DNA of 64,000 nt from Thermoflexus sp. (GTDB lineage Bacteria; Chloroflexota; Anaerolineae; Thermoflexales; Thermoflexaceae): positions 1-64,000 of the forward strand of contig NZ_DAOUCJ010000003.1 of NCBI RefSeq assembly GCF_034432235.1, given 5' to 3'. Numbering within the stretch: position 1 is the first letter of the stretch; each line of letters starts with the position of its first letter. The translations under genes were made by a program, and so were the position numbers. Positions 1 to 8,185 of the stretch are shown piece by piece. A model generated the notes under the pieces. It saw only the letters and a list, made by a program, of their open reading frames with translations. It was not told the origin of the DNA and did no database searches.

Positions 1-122
1 ACAATGTGAACCTGCGGGTGCGGCTGATTGCGCCGGTGGCCATTGAGGAGGGGTTGCGGTTCGCCATCCGGGAAGGCGGGCTCACCGTCGGCGCCGGCGT
101 CGTCACCAAAATCCTGGATTAG
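1..122 (+). CDS. tuf: Elongation factor Tu, C-terminal end (partial)
   Basis: The first 39 complete codons before the TAG stop read as the end of EF-Tu domain 3: a VNLRVRLIAPVAIEEGLRFA-like stretch, then REGGLTVGAGVV and a terminal TKILD. EF-Tu carries aminoacyl-tRNA to the ribosome as a GTP complex. The gene starts outside the window. Its position 53 bases ahead of S10 is the usual tuf-rpsJ junction of the str and S10 operons. The identity is secure although only about a tenth of the protein is visible. Confidence 0.95.
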   Translation, partial: NVNLRVRLIAPVAIEEGLRFAIREGGLTVGAGVVTKILD

Positions 123-175
123 ATGAAGGTTTCAGGTCTTTAGGTTCGTGATCCCAGATCCCTATGGTGAGGCCT

Positions 176-484
176 ATGGCCAAGCAGCGATTGCGCATCC
201 GTCTGAAGGCATACGATCACCGGATCCTGGATGAATCCGCTCGCCGGATTGTGGAGGTGGCAGAGCGCACCGGCGCGCGGGTGATCGGTCCGATCCCGCT
301 TCCGACGAAACGGGAACGGTTCACCGTGATCCGCTCGCCGTTTATCGATAAGGATTCTCAGGAACATTTCGAGATCCGCACCCACAAACGGCTGATCGAT
401 GTCCTCGATCCGGATCCGAAAACCATCGATCAGCTGATGCGCCTGAACCTTCCAGCAGGCGTGGATATCGAAATTAAGATTTGA
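176..484 (+). CDS. rpsJ: 30S ribosomal protein S10
   Basis: This 102-residue protein has the usual S10 length and conserved core (RIRLKAYDHRILDESARRIV, then GPIPLPTKRERFTVIRSPF). S10 lies in the 30S head and also binds NusB in antitermination. I chose the ATG at 176 over the in-frame upstream codon at 164 because GGTGAGG lies just ahead of it and MAKQRLRIR is the normal family start. It opens the S10 operon behind tuf; no separate promoter was recognised in the 53-base gap. Confidence 0.98.
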   Translation: MAKQRLRIRLKAYDHRILDESARRIVEVAERTGARVIGPIPLPTKRERFTVIRSPFIDKDSQEHFEIRTHKRLIDVLDPDPKTIDQLMRLNLPAGVDIEIKI

Positions 485-549
485 TGGGTGGGTGGATCTG
501 GGGGATGATGGGCCGGGACAGGCGACCAGTCCCCACGGGAGGCTAACCC

Positions 550-1191
550 ATGAAAGGCTTGCTGGCGCGCAAAATCGGAATGACTCAGATGTTTAATGAG
601 CAAGGCGAAGTGGTCCCGGTGACGGTTCTCCGGGCCGGGCCCTGTTATGTGACGCAGCTCCGGACGCCGGAGCGGGATGGGTATGCTGCCATCCAGCTGG
701 GCTTTGAGGAAACCAAGCCCCGACGGTTGACCCAGGGCGAACGGGGGCATCTGCTCAAGCGGAATCTCCCCCCACTGCGGGTGTTGCGGGAGATCCGCCT
801 CCCTGGCCCGGAGGCCCTGGCCTCTTATCAGGAAGGTCAGGTGTTGACCGTCTCGATCTTCTCGCCCGGGGAACGGGTGGACGTGACCGGCTGGTCGAAA
901 GGGCGCGGCTTTGCCGGAGGCATCAAGCGACATGGTTTCGCCCGGCAGGCGAAAACCCACGGCCAGTCGGATCGCCATCGCGCCCCCGGATCGATCGGGA
1001 CCAACACCGATCCCGGCCGGGTGGTGAAGGGGAAGCGCATGGCGGGCCATTATGGAAATGAGCGGGTGACGGTCCGGAACCTCCAGGTCGTCTGGGTGGA
1101 TCCAGAGCGCCATCTGATCGCCCTCAAGGGCGCTGTCCCGGGTCCCCGGGGCGGGCTGGTGATCATTCGCCAGGCCAAACGGCCGTATTGA
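550..1191 (+). CDS. rplC: 50S ribosomal protein L3
   Basis: The 213-residue product begins MKGLLARKIGMTQMF, the family start, and contains the central loop with KGRGFAGGIKRHGF and the GSIGTNTDPGRV-KGKRMAGHYG block that reaches toward the peptidyl-transferase centre. GGGAGG lies about 7 bases ahead of the ATG. It is the second gene of the S10 operon, with 65 bases between it and S10. Length and motifs are normal. Confidence 0.98.
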   Translation: MKGLLARKIGMTQMFNEQGEVVPVTVLRAGPCYVTQLRTPERDGYAAIQLGFEETKPRRLTQGERGHLLKRNLPPLRVLREIRLPGPEALASYQEGQVLTVSIFSPGERVDVTGWSKGRGFAGGIKRHGFARQAKTHGQSDRHRAPGSIGTNTDPGRVVKGKRMAGHYGNERVTVRNLQVVWVDPERHLIALKGAVPGPRGGLVIIRQAKRPY

Positions 1192-1271
1192 GGGGCGCTT
1201 TCGCCATGGACAGGCCCCGGAGCCAGCCTGTCGGCGAAGGCGGTTGGGGATACGTTCAAGGAGGCGTTGCG

Positions 1272-1949
1272 ATGCGTGTGCCGGTCTGGAATATGGAAGG
1301 ACAGCAGGTGGGGGAGATTGAGCTGCGACCGGAAGTGTTCGAGGCCCCCATTCATATTCCGTTGATGCATCAGGCGCTGGTCCGGCAGCTGGCCAACGCT
1401 CGCCTGGGGACCCACAAAACGAAGACCCGGGGGGAAGTGCATTACAGCAGCCGTAAGATGTGGCCCCAGAAGCACACCGGGCGGGCTCGCCAGGGCAGCC
1501 GGGATGCACCTCACTGGTATCACGGTGGAGTCGTGTTTGGGCCGCGGCCGCGCAGTTATGAGCAGAAGATGCCCAAGAAAATGCGCCGTGCCGCTTTGCG
1601 CTCCGCCCTCTCCGTGAAGGCGAAGGAAGGTCAGATCCTGGTGCTGGATCGCCTGGAGCTGCCGGAGCCGCGGACCCGGCTCATGAAAGAGGTCCTGGAG
1701 CGGCTGCCCGTCGGCAAGAGCGCTCTGATCCTGCTCGCTGGACCGAACGAGAACGTGAAGCGGGCAGTGCGTAACTTGCCCAATGTGGCCTATCTCCATG
1801 CCATGTGCCTGAATATTCGGGATCTTTTCAAGTATGAGACTCTGATTATTCCACGGGATGCGCTGGCCATGATTGAGGACTGGCTGACGCGTCCTGTGAT
1901 CCGGAAGAAATTCGCACTGCCTCCAGCGGAGGCCGCATCGGCGGCTTGA
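1272..1949 (+). CDS. rplD: 50S ribosomal protein L4
   Basis: This is a 225-residue L4 from the ATG at 1272. That start is preceded by AAGGAGG and gives MRVPVWNMEGQQVGEIEL, whereas the frame open from 1188 adds 28 residues without family resemblance. The extended loop KTRGEVHYSSRKMWPQKHTGRARQGS, which lines the exit tunnel, is present. In enterobacteria L4 autoregulates the S10 operon; whether it does so here is unknown. A short Ala-rich tail ends the protein. Confidence 0.97.
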   Translation: MRVPVWNMEGQQVGEIELRPEVFEAPIHIPLMHQALVRQLANARLGTHKTKTRGEVHYSSRKMWPQKHTGRARQGSRDAPHWYHGGVVFGPRPRSYEQKMPKKMRRAALRSALSVKAKEGQILVLDRLELPEPRTRLMKEVLERLPVGKSALILLAGPNENVKRAVRNLPNVAYLHAMCLNIRDLFKYETLIIPRDALAMIEDWLTRPVIRKKFALPPAEAASAA

Positions 1950-1977
1950 TCGAGAGCCCTGAGGGGGGGACGGGAAA

Positions 1978-2286
1978 ATGGACCTGTATGAAGTGATCAA
2001 ACGGCCGGTGATCACGGAGAAGGCGACCCGGCTCAAGGAGATGAATCAATACGTGTTTGAGGTGGATCCGCGGGCGAACCGTCACCAGATTCGGGAGGCC
2101 GTGGAGAAGATCTTTAACGTCCGCGTTCTGGATGTGCGGATTATCAACGTCCCGGCCAAGCGACGACGGGATTGGCGGGCGCGGATTCTCAGCAACAAGC
2201 CCAAGCAGGTGGTCCGCCGCCCGGGCTGGAAGAAGGCGATCGTTCAAATCGCCCCGGGCCAGCGGATTGATCTCTTCGAGGTCTAA
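1978..2286 (+). CDS. rplW: 50S ribosomal protein L23
   Basis: A 102-residue L23 starting MDLYEVIKRPVITEKATRL, with the family NRHQIREAVEKIFNVRVLDVRIINV core. L23 sits at the tunnel exit and docks trigger factor and SRP. It follows L4 by 28 bases and precedes L2 by 115 bases. The C-terminal KKAIVQIAPGQRIDLFEV matches the usual end. Confidence 0.98.
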   Translation: MDLYEVIKRPVITEKATRLKEMNQYVFEVDPRANRHQIREAVEKIFNVRVLDVRIINVPAKRRRDWRARILSNKPKQVVRRPGWKKAIVQIAPGQRIDLFEV

Positions 2287-2401
2287 GCGCCCGTAATCCC
2301 GGTCGAAGGCCCATCGAGCTGGGCCGGGAAGGTCGGGGCGCCGGCTCCCGTCGGTCGGTTCGGCAAGGAGGGATCCCAGCGGTAGTGGTGGAGGAGGACC
2401 A

Positions 2402-3238
2402 ATGGGGATCAAGGTCTACAAGCCGACAACGCCCGGTCGCCGCAATGCGACCGGTTATACATTCGAGGAAATCACCAAGGATGAGCCGGAGAAATCCCTG
2501 GTTGTTCCTTTGAAAAAGCACGCCGGGCGGAACTTTCAGGGCCGGATCACCGTTCGCCATCGGGGGGGTGGCCACAAGCGGCTTTATCGCATCATCGACT
2601 TCAAGCGGCGGGATAAGGAAGGCATTCCGGCGAAGGTGATCAGTATCGAATATGATCCCAACCGCACAGCCCGCATCGCGCTGTTGCAATATGCGGATGG
2701 TGAAAAGCGTTACATCCTGGCGCCCCTGGGCCTGCAGGTCGGGGATATTGTGATGAGCGGACCTCAGGCGGAGATCAAGGTGGGCAACGCCATGCCGCTG
2801 GCCAACATCCCGGTGGGGACCCTGGTGCATAACGTGGAGCTGTATCCCGGGCATGGCGGTCAGATCGCTCGGGCGGCAGGCGCGGTCGCCCAGTTGCTGG
2901 GGAAAGAGGAGGGATATGCCATCCTGCGTCTGCCCTCCGGGGAGATCCGGAAGGTCCGCCTGGAGTGCTATGCGACCATCGGCCAGGTGGGGAACCTGGA
3001 GCACGCGAATATCCGGCTCGGCAAGGCGGGCCGCAAGCGATGGCTGGGCATCCGCCCCACGGTACGCGGCTCGGCGATGTCGCCGCGGGATCATCCGCAC
3101 GGCGGCGGCGAGGGCCGGGCGCCCATCGGCCTGCCCTATCCGAAGACGCCATGGGGTAAGCACGCGCTGGGCAAGAAGACACGGCGCAACAAGGCCACCG
3201 ATAAATACATTATCCAGCGCCGCCAGAAAAAGAAGTGA
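2402..3238 (+). CDS. rplB: 50S ribosomal protein L2
   Basis: The 278-residue protein has the full L2 layout: a basic N-terminus (MGIKVYKPTTPGRRN), the HRGGGHKRLYRIIDFKR block and the C-terminal SPRDHPHGGGEGRAPIG loop whose His is near the peptidyl-transferase centre. L2 is needed for subunit joining. GGAGGAGG lies just before the ATG. A 153-base spacer to S19 follows, unusually long for this operon. Confidence 0.98.
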   Translation: MGIKVYKPTTPGRRNATGYTFEEITKDEPEKSLVVPLKKHAGRNFQGRITVRHRGGGHKRLYRIIDFKRRDKEGIPAKVISIEYDPNRTARIALLQYADGEKRYILAPLGLQVGDIVMSGPQAEIKVGNAMPLANIPVGTLVHNVELYPGHGGQIARAAGAVAQLLGKEEGYAILRLPSGEIRKVRLECYATIGQVGNLEHANIRLGKAGRKRWLGIRPTVRGSAMSPRDHPHGGGEGRAPIGLPYPKTPWGKHALGKKTRRNKATDKYIIQRRQKKK

Positions 3239-3391
3239 TATCAGGCCAGGCCTGTTCAATGACGCGGCCAAACAGAGGGGAGGAGTGGGCGTCTTTTTCG
3301 AAAACGATATGTGGGACGAGGATGCGCTTCGGCGCACCTCTCCGGTGCAATCCCTTTGCTGATGAAGAAACCTCGAAGGGGGTGAGCGAGC

Positions 3392-3673
3392 ATGGGACGC
3401 TCGCTGAAGAAAGGTCCGTATTGTGATCCCAAGCTGCTGAAGAAGATCGAAGAGCTCAATCGCCGGGGCGAGAAGCGGGTCATCCGCACCTGGTCCCGCG
3501 CCTCGGTGATCTTCCCACAGATGGTAGGGCATACCATCGCCGTCCACGACGGGCGGCGCCATGTGCCCATTTACATTACGGAACAGATGGTCGGGCATCG
3601 GCTGGGGGAATTCGCCCCAACCCGGACTTACCGTGGTCATACTGTCAAGGAAAAGAAAACAGGGGTCCGGTGA
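3392..3673 (+). CDS. rpsS: 30S ribosomal protein S19
   Basis: A 93-residue S19 beginning MGRSLKKGPYCDPKLLKKI, with the TWSRASVIFPQMVGHTIAVHDG and EFAPTRTYRGH blocks. S19 binds 16S rRNA in the head of the small subunit together with S13. GGGGGTGAGCGAGC precedes the ATG. In the spacer just upstream, TGCGC-TTCG-GCGCA (3323-3336) can form a small tetraloop hairpin whose role is unknown. Confidence 0.98.
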   Translation: MGRSLKKGPYCDPKLLKKIEELNRRGEKRVIRTWSRASVIFPQMVGHTIAVHDGRRHVPIYITEQMVGHRLGEFAPTRTYRGHTVKEKKTGVR

Positions 3674-3753
3674 CAGGAGAAGGGGTCTTCCCGCCTCTCG
3701 GATTGGGGCCCCGCTGGGTCAGCCCGGGGAATAACTTTTGAGATCGATGGGGG

Positions 3754-4104
3754 ATGGCAATGGCGAATCGGGTTCGGGCAGTCGCCCGCTATATCCGGAT
3801 CTCGCCTTATAAGGCGCGTCTGGTCTGTAATCTGGTGAAGGGGATGCGGGCCGAAGACGCGTTGAGCGTGTTGCGTTTTACCCCTAAGAAAGCGGCACGC
3901 TATGTCGAGAAACTGATCCGCTCGGCGGTGGCCAACGCAGAGAACAACTACGGTCTCTCGCCCGCGGATCTCTATGTGGTGGATATCCGGGCCGACGACG
4001 GGCCCCGATATAAGCGGGTCCGTTTCGCCGCTCGGGGCCGCGTCCGTCCGATCCTGAAGCGGACCACCCACCTTACGGTGGTTCTGGAGGAGCGGATGGA
4101 CTGA
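3754..4104 (+). CDS. rplV: 50S ribosomal protein L22
   Basis: This 116-residue L22 has the core RYIRISPYKARLVCNLVKGM and the beta-hairpin region GPRYKRVRFAARGRVRPILKRTTHLTVVL that lines the nascent-peptide tunnel, the site where macrolide-resistance mutations occur in other species. Two in-frame ATGs lie six bases apart (3754 and 3760). The GGGGG run at about 3747-3751 fits the second slightly better, which would give 114 residues. Confidence 0.97.
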   Translation: MAMANRVRAVARYIRISPYKARLVCNLVKGMRAEDALSVLRFTPKKAARYVEKLIRSAVANAENNYGLSPADLYVVDIRADDGPRYKRVRFAARGRVRPILKRTTHLTVVLEERMD

Positions 4105-4155
4105 GCCTGCTGTGTGGATGCAGAGGCTGGACCCATTGCGCGCGAGGAGGCGATC

Positions 4156-4848
4156 TTGGGCCGGAAAGTTCATCCGATCGGTTTCCGTCTGGGCATCACC
4201 AAGAACTGGCTGGCCCGCTGGTATGCGGAGGGCCGGGAATATGTGGAGCTGCTCCATGAGGACCTGAAGATCCGGCAGTTCGTGAAGGAGCAGCTCAAAG
4301 AGGCAGGGATCGCTCGAATTGAGATCGAACGGTTTCCCAAGCAGATCAATCTGTATATTCACGCGGCCCGGCCGGGCATCGTGATCGGCCGTCGGGGCCT
4401 GGGGATCAAGCAGCTGCGCCAGGCGGTTGAGGAGATGACCGGGAAGAAGGCCCGCGTGGAGATCGTGGAGGTCCCTAAACCCGAGCTCGAGGCGGCCATT
4501 GTGGCGGAGAGCATCGCCCAGCAGATCGAGAAGCGGGTTAGCCATGCCCGGGCGATGAAGCGGGCGATCCAGCAGGCCATGCGGGCCGGGGCGAAAGGGA
4601 TCCGGATCACGGTCTCGGGCCGTCTGGGGGGAGCGGAGATGGCCCGCACGGAGACGCTGATGGAGGGCCGGGTCCCTCGCCATACGCTGCGGGCGGATAT
4701 CGATTATGCCCTGGCGGAAGCGATCACCAAGTGGGGGAAGATCGGCGTCAAGGTCTGGATCTACCGTGGGGATACAGAGCCCGGCGCCTACGTCCAGCAG
4801 ACCGCGGAGATGGTTGCCCGGGTGACATCGGCGCAACGGGGAGGTTAA
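4156..4848 (+). CDS. rpsC: 30S ribosomal protein S3 (TTG start)
   Basis: I place the start at the TTG at 4156: it follows GAGGAGG by five bases and gives MGRKVHPIGFRLGITKNW, the canonical S3 N-terminus. An ATG at 4114 would add 14 residues without family resemblance. The 230-residue product contains the KH domain (IVIGRRGLGIKQLRQAVEE) and the C-terminal RADIDYALAEAITKWGKIGVK-VWI block. S3 helps form the mRNA entry channel. Only three bases separate it from L16. Confidence 0.96.
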   Translation: MGRKVHPIGFRLGITKNWLARWYAEGREYVELLHEDLKIRQFVKEQLKEAGIARIEIERFPKQINLYIHAARPGIVIGRRGLGIKQLRQAVEEMTGKKARVEIVEVPKPELEAAIVAESIAQQIEKRVSHARAMKRAIQQAMRAGAKGIRITVSGRLGGAEMARTETLMEGRVPRHTLRADIDYALAEAITKWGKIGVKVWIYRGDTEPGAYVQQTAEMVARVTSAQRGG

Positions 4849-4851
4849 GCG

Positions 4852-5274
4852 ATGTTGATGCCGAAGCGGGTCAAATACCGCAAGCAAATGCGGGGACGGA
4901 TGAAAGGCCGGGAGACGCGGGGGGTTGAGCTAGCCTTCGGGGAATATGGTCTCCAGGCCCTGGAGCCATGCTGGCTGACCGCCCGTCAGATCGAGGCCGC
5001 CCGCCGCACCATCGTCCGGTTTCTCCGCCAGCGTGGCAAATACTGGATCCGGGTCTTCCCGGATAAGCCGGTAACTCGCAAACCGGCTGAGACCCGGATG
5101 GGGAAAGGCAAGGGGAACGTCGATCACTGGGTGGCTGTAGTCCGGCCCGGCCGCATCATCTTTGAGATCGGTGGGGTGAGCGCCGATATCGCTCACGAGG
5201 CGTTGAGGCAGGCTTCCTATAAATTGCCGATTCGCACCCAGATCATCACGGCCGAGGAGCAGCAGATCGGATAG
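4852..5274 (+). CDS. rplP: 50S ribosomal protein L16
   Basis: The 140-residue protein starts MLMPKRVKYRKQMRGRMKG and carries the L16 signature RKPAETRMGKGKGNVDHWVAVV. L16 organises the A-site region of the large subunit. It sits three bases after S3, so the two are probably translationally coupled. A 118-base spacer before L29 includes an imperfect GGCC...GGCC hairpin around 5295-5320. Confidence 0.98.
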   Translation: MLMPKRVKYRKQMRGRMKGRETRGVELAFGEYGLQALEPCWLTARQIEAARRTIVRFLRQRGKYWIRVFPDKPVTRKPAETRMGKGKGNVDHWVAVVRPGRIIFEIGGVSADIAHEALRQASYKLPIRTQIITAEEQQIG

Positions 5275-5392
5275 CCCGGGGGCTCCCAGCGTCGGCCTTT
5301 GCTGAAGAGGCCGGCCAGATGGGATCTTCCCCCGCATGCTGTAGATCGTGGGGTATGCGCTCCGTCGCCAGACATCCGGCAGGGAGGGAACT

Positions 5393-5605
5393 GTGGCCCT
5401 TCGTCCTGAGGAAATCCGTAACTGGTCCGATGAGGAGCTTCGAAATCGGCTGGAGCAGATCCGCCGTGAGCTGTTTAACCTGCGGATCCAGTGGGTAATG
5501 GGCCAGCTCAAGGATGTTAACCGGATCCGCGCTTTGCGGAAGGATATCGCCCGCATATTGACCATCATGCGGGAGCGGGAGCTGGCCCGGGGAGGTGGGC
5601 GATGA
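5393..5605 (+). CDS. rpmC: 50S ribosomal protein L29 (GTG start)
   Basis: The GTG at 5393 is chosen because AGGGAGGG lies five bases upstream and the product then begins with the L29-like ALRPEEIRNWSDEELRNRLEQ. An ATG at 5348 would add an unrelated 15-residue leader. The 70-residue all-helical protein contains ELFNLRIQWVMGQLKDVNRIR, the family hallmark. Its stop overlaps the S17 start by four bases (ATGA). Confidence 0.95.
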   Translation: MALRPEEIRNWSDEELRNRLEQIRRELFNLRIQWVMGQLKDVNRIRALRKDIARILTIMRERELARGGGR

Positions 5606-5907
5606 AAGATCGGCGCAAACGATTTATTGGGCGGGTGACCAGCGACAAGATGGATAAAACCGTGGTGGTGACGGTGGAGGAGCTGGTGCGCCATCCGCTT
5701 TATGGGAAGGTGATCCGCCGTCGCCGCAAGTTCATGGCCCACAACGAGGGGAACATGGCCCGTATGGGGGACCTGGTGCAGATCGTGGAGTCCCGCCCGT
5801 TGAGCCGTCGCAAGCGCTGGATCGTGGAGGCGATCCTGGAACGGGCTCAGAAGCCGGTGGAGCCGGTGCCGGAGCAGTTGCCCGGTGAGGAGATCATGGC
5901 CGAGTAG
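5602..5907 (+). CDS. rpsQ: 30S ribosomal protein S17
   Basis: A 101-residue S17 with the signature RFIGRVTSDKMDKTVVVTVEELVRHPLYGKVIRRRRKFMAHNE. It is a primary 16S rRNA binder with an OB fold. It shares an ATGA overlap with L29, which indicates coupled translation. The acidic Pro-rich tail (VEPVPEQLPGEEIMAE) is longer than in Escherichia coli S17. Confidence 0.97.
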   Translation: MKDRRKRFIGRVTSDKMDKTVVVTVEELVRHPLYGKVIRRRRKFMAHNEGNMARMGDLVQIVESRPLSRRKRWIVEAILERAQKPVEPVPEQLPGEEIMAE

Positions 5908-6002
5908 GGCTCGATCGACTCCTGGTAAGAGGTCCAGTCAGGCTGCGAAGGAAGTCTGACCTCAGGTGACCAAGCAGGGAAGGCATCACAGGAGGCGTAT
6001 CC

Positions 6003-6371
6003 ATGGTTCAGCAGGAGACCCGTCTCAAGGTGGCAGACAACACCGGCGCTCGGGAGATCCTGGTTATCCGCGTGCTGGGCGGCTCTTATCGCCGCTACGG
6101 CTATGTCGGGGATGTGGTGGTGGCCACCGTCAAAGACGCGATCCCGACCGCCACGGTGAAGAAGGGCGAGATCGTGCGCGCGGTGATCGTCCGGACGGCG
6201 AAGGAATATCGTCGCCCGGATGGGTCGACGATTCGTTTTGATGATAACGCTGCGGTGATCCTGGATGAATTCGGCAATCCAAAGGGAACGCGGATCTTTG
6301 GCCCGGTTGCCCGGGAGCTTCGGGATAAGGGCTTCACCAAGATCATCTCCCTGGCTCCGGAGGTGCTGTGA
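6003..6371 (+). CDS. rplN: 50S ribosomal protein L14
   Basis: This 122-residue L14 has the invariant start MVQQETRLKVADNTGAREIL and the end GPVARELRDKGFTKIISLAPEVL. L14 lies at the subunit interface and contacts 16S rRNA in bridge B8. ACAGGAGG lies ahead of the ATG. In the order of the operon it follows S17 by 95 bases. Confidence 0.98.
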   Translation: MVQQETRLKVADNTGAREILVIRVLGGSYRRYGYVGDVVVATVKDAIPTATVKKGEIVRAVIVRTAKEYRRPDGSTIRFDDNAAVILDEFGNPKGTRIFGPVARELRDKGFTKIISLAPEVL

Positions 6372-6479
6372 GCGCGGCAAAGAGGGGACGGCACGCTGGG
6401 AGGGGAGAAAGGATCCCGGATAGGGGGATCGGTGGCGTTCATGAAGGGTTGCGATCCATATATCGGGGGAAGAAGGACT

Positions 6480-6803
6480 ATGGCGGCCAAGGTCAAGCGA
6501 GGGGATCGGGTTCTGGTGATCGCCGGAGATGACCGGGGCGCCCAGGGGGAGGTCCTGCGGGTGCTCCGGAAGGAAAACCGGGTGGTGGTCTCCGGGGTCA
6601 ACATTGTTAAGAAGCATCAGCGCCCCCGCCCTACCGGGCGTGGGCAGGTGGGCGGCATCATGGAATTCGAGGCGCCCATCCATATTTCCAATGTGATGCT
6701 GATCTGCCCGAAATGCAATCAGCCCACGCGTGTGGGATTTGTGATAGAGCCTGATGGACGTAAGCTTCGTCAGTGCAAGAGGTGTCAGGCGACCTTTGTT
6801 TAA
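6480..6803 (+). CDS. rplX: 50S ribosomal protein L24 with C-terminal Cys motif
   Basis: From the ATG at 6480 (GGGGGAAGAAGGA just upstream) the protein has 107 residues and starts MAAKVKRGDRVLVIAGDDRG, the KOW motif of L24. An ATG at 6432 would add 16 unrelated residues. C76-x2-C79 and C99-x2-C102 near the end form the CPKC...CKRC pair seen in many bacterial L24 proteins, probably a zinc site. L24 helps start 50S assembly. Confidence 0.97.
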   Translation: MAAKVKRGDRVLVIAGDDRGAQGEVLRVLRKENRVVVSGVNIVKKHQRPRPTGRGQVGGIMEFEAPIHISNVMLICPKCNQPTRVGFVIEPDGRKLRQCKRCQATFV

Positions 6804-6902
6804 TTGGGATCTGCAGGCCGGCCAATCCCCGGCTTCTGGGGGATTGCCCCAGTCTCCATCTTTCTCTTCCTGCATTTGGTGAGATCAGGGGAGGCGATCA
6901 GG

Positions 6903-7469
6903 ATGGCGGAGACAACCACGAGGGCGGTTCCGCGTTTGAAACAGCGTTACCTGGAGGAAGTCCGGCCGGCCCTTATGCGGGAGTTCGGCTATCGCAACAT
7001 CATGGAGGTCCCCCGGATCTGGAAGGTGGTGGTGAATGTGGGGGTTGGGGAAGCGGTCACCAACCCCAAGGCCCTGGATTATGCGGTCCAGAACATCGCC
7101 ACCATCACGGGCCAGAAACCGCTGATCACCAAGGCCCGCAAATCCATCGCGGCCTTCAAATTGCGGGCCGGTCGCCCCATCGGGGTTAAGGTGACCCTGC
7201 GAGGGGATCGGATGTGGGCCTTCCTGGACCGGTTGTTCAACGTGGCCCTTCCCCGTATCCGGGATTTCCGGGGCGTCTCGCCCGATTCCTTCGACGGCCG
7301 GGGGAATTACACGCTGGGGCTGCGGGAGCAGCTGGTCTGGCCGGAGATCGATTACAGTCAGGTGGATAAGGTTCGAGGGATGGAGATCACGATCGTGACC
7401 ACGGCGAAAACCGATGCGGAGGCGCGGCGGCTGCTGGAGCTGCTCGGCATGCCGTTCCGCAAAGGCTAA
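6903..7469 (+). CDS. rplE: 50S ribosomal protein L5
   Basis: The start at 6903 follows GGGGAGG and gives MAETTTRAVPRLKQRYLEEV; the frame is open back to the L24 stop, but that extension looks like spacer. The 188-residue product contains the L5 blocks NIMEVPRIWKVVVNVGVGEA, GQKPLITKARKSIAAFKLR and RGVSPDSFDGRGNYTLGL. L5 binds 5S rRNA and contacts P-site tRNA. Confidence 0.97.
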   Translation: MAETTTRAVPRLKQRYLEEVRPALMREFGYRNIMEVPRIWKVVVNVGVGEAVTNPKALDYAVQNIATITGQKPLITKARKSIAAFKLRAGRPIGVKVTLRGDRMWAFLDRLFNVALPRIRDFRGVSPDSFDGRGNYTLGLREQLVWPEIDYSQVDKVRGMEITIVTTAKTDAEARRLLELLGMPFRKG

Positions 7470-7501
7470 AAACCACGGACGTCGGACCCAGGGAGGAGGA
7501 C

Positions 7502-7684
7502 GTGGCCCGGAAGTGCATGATATATCGAGAGATGCGACGGAAATACAAGGTGCGGGTGCGGAACCGGTGCCGCCGGTGCGGCCGGCCCCGCGCATATATC
7601 CGACGGTTTGCGCTGTGCCGGATCTGTTTTCGGGAGCTGGCCCTCCAGGGGCTGATCCCCGGCGTTCGCAAGGCCAGCTGGTAA
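7502..7684 (+). CDS. rpsN: 30S ribosomal protein S14, zinc type (GTG start)
   Basis: This is the short 60-residue zinc form of S14 with C23-x2-C26 and C39-x2-C42. The GTG at 7502 follows GGGAGGAGGAC closely and gives MARKCMIYREM. The zinc form is typical of thermophiles and many Gram-positive and Chloroflexota lineages, whereas the 101-residue form lacks the cysteines. It lies 32 bases after L5. Confidence 0.97.
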   Translation: MARKCMIYREMRRKYKVRVRNRCRRCGRPRAYIRRFALCRICFRELALQGLIPGVRKASW

Positions 7685-7762
7685 ACTTTCGGCCATTCCA
7701 GGTTTCTGCGTGGGAAAGGCGCTGGGCGCCCGATGAGGAATATCTGGACAGGAGTGAAAACG

Positions 7763-8173
7763 ATGAGCGCTGTGACGGATCCGATTGCCGACATGCTCAC
7801 CCGGATTCGAAACGCTTCTATGGTGGGGCACAGCCGGGTGGCTATCCCCAGTTCCAAGATTAAAGTGGCCATCGCCCGGGTGCTCAAAGAGGAGGGTTAC
7901 ATTGAAGATTTCGAGGTGACGAATGATCAGCCACAGCCGAAGCTGGTCATTAAATTGAAATACATCGGCGAGCGCCGTTCCCGAAAGCCGGCGATCTCAG
8001 GTCTGAAGCGGGTGAGCAAACCGGGCCGTCGGGTGTATGTCGGCAAGGAGGATATCCCCCTGGTGATGAGCGGGATGGGAATTGCAATCCTCTCCACTCC
8101 AAAGGGCATTCTGACGGATAAGCAGGCCCGCCGCCTGGGCGTCGGCGGCGAGGTCATCTGTTATGTCTGGTAA
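7763..8173 (+). CDS. rpsH: 30S ribosomal protein S8
   Basis: The 136-residue S8 begins MSAVTDPIADMLTRIRNASM at the ATG at 7763, preceded by CAGGAGTG. An ATG ten codons upstream lacks both a ribosome-binding site and family resemblance. The C-terminal GMGIAILSTPKGILTDKQAR and GGEVICYVW blocks are normal. S8 is a central-domain 16S binder, and in E. coli it represses the spc operon. Confidence 0.97.
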   Translation: MSAVTDPIADMLTRIRNASMVGHSRVAIPSSKIKVAIARVLKEEGYIEDFEVTNDQPQPKLVIKLKYIGERRSRKPAISGLKRVSKPGRRVYVGKEDIPLVMSGMGIAILSTPKGILTDKQARRLGVGGEVICYVW

Positions 8174-8185
8174 GGGGAGGGAACC

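Noticed and set aside
430..1509. Long - strand open frame opposite L3 and L4
   Set aside because: It is a GC-driven shadow of two certain ribosomal genes, with no ribosome-binding site or family motif; similar antisense frames occur opposite most genes here.
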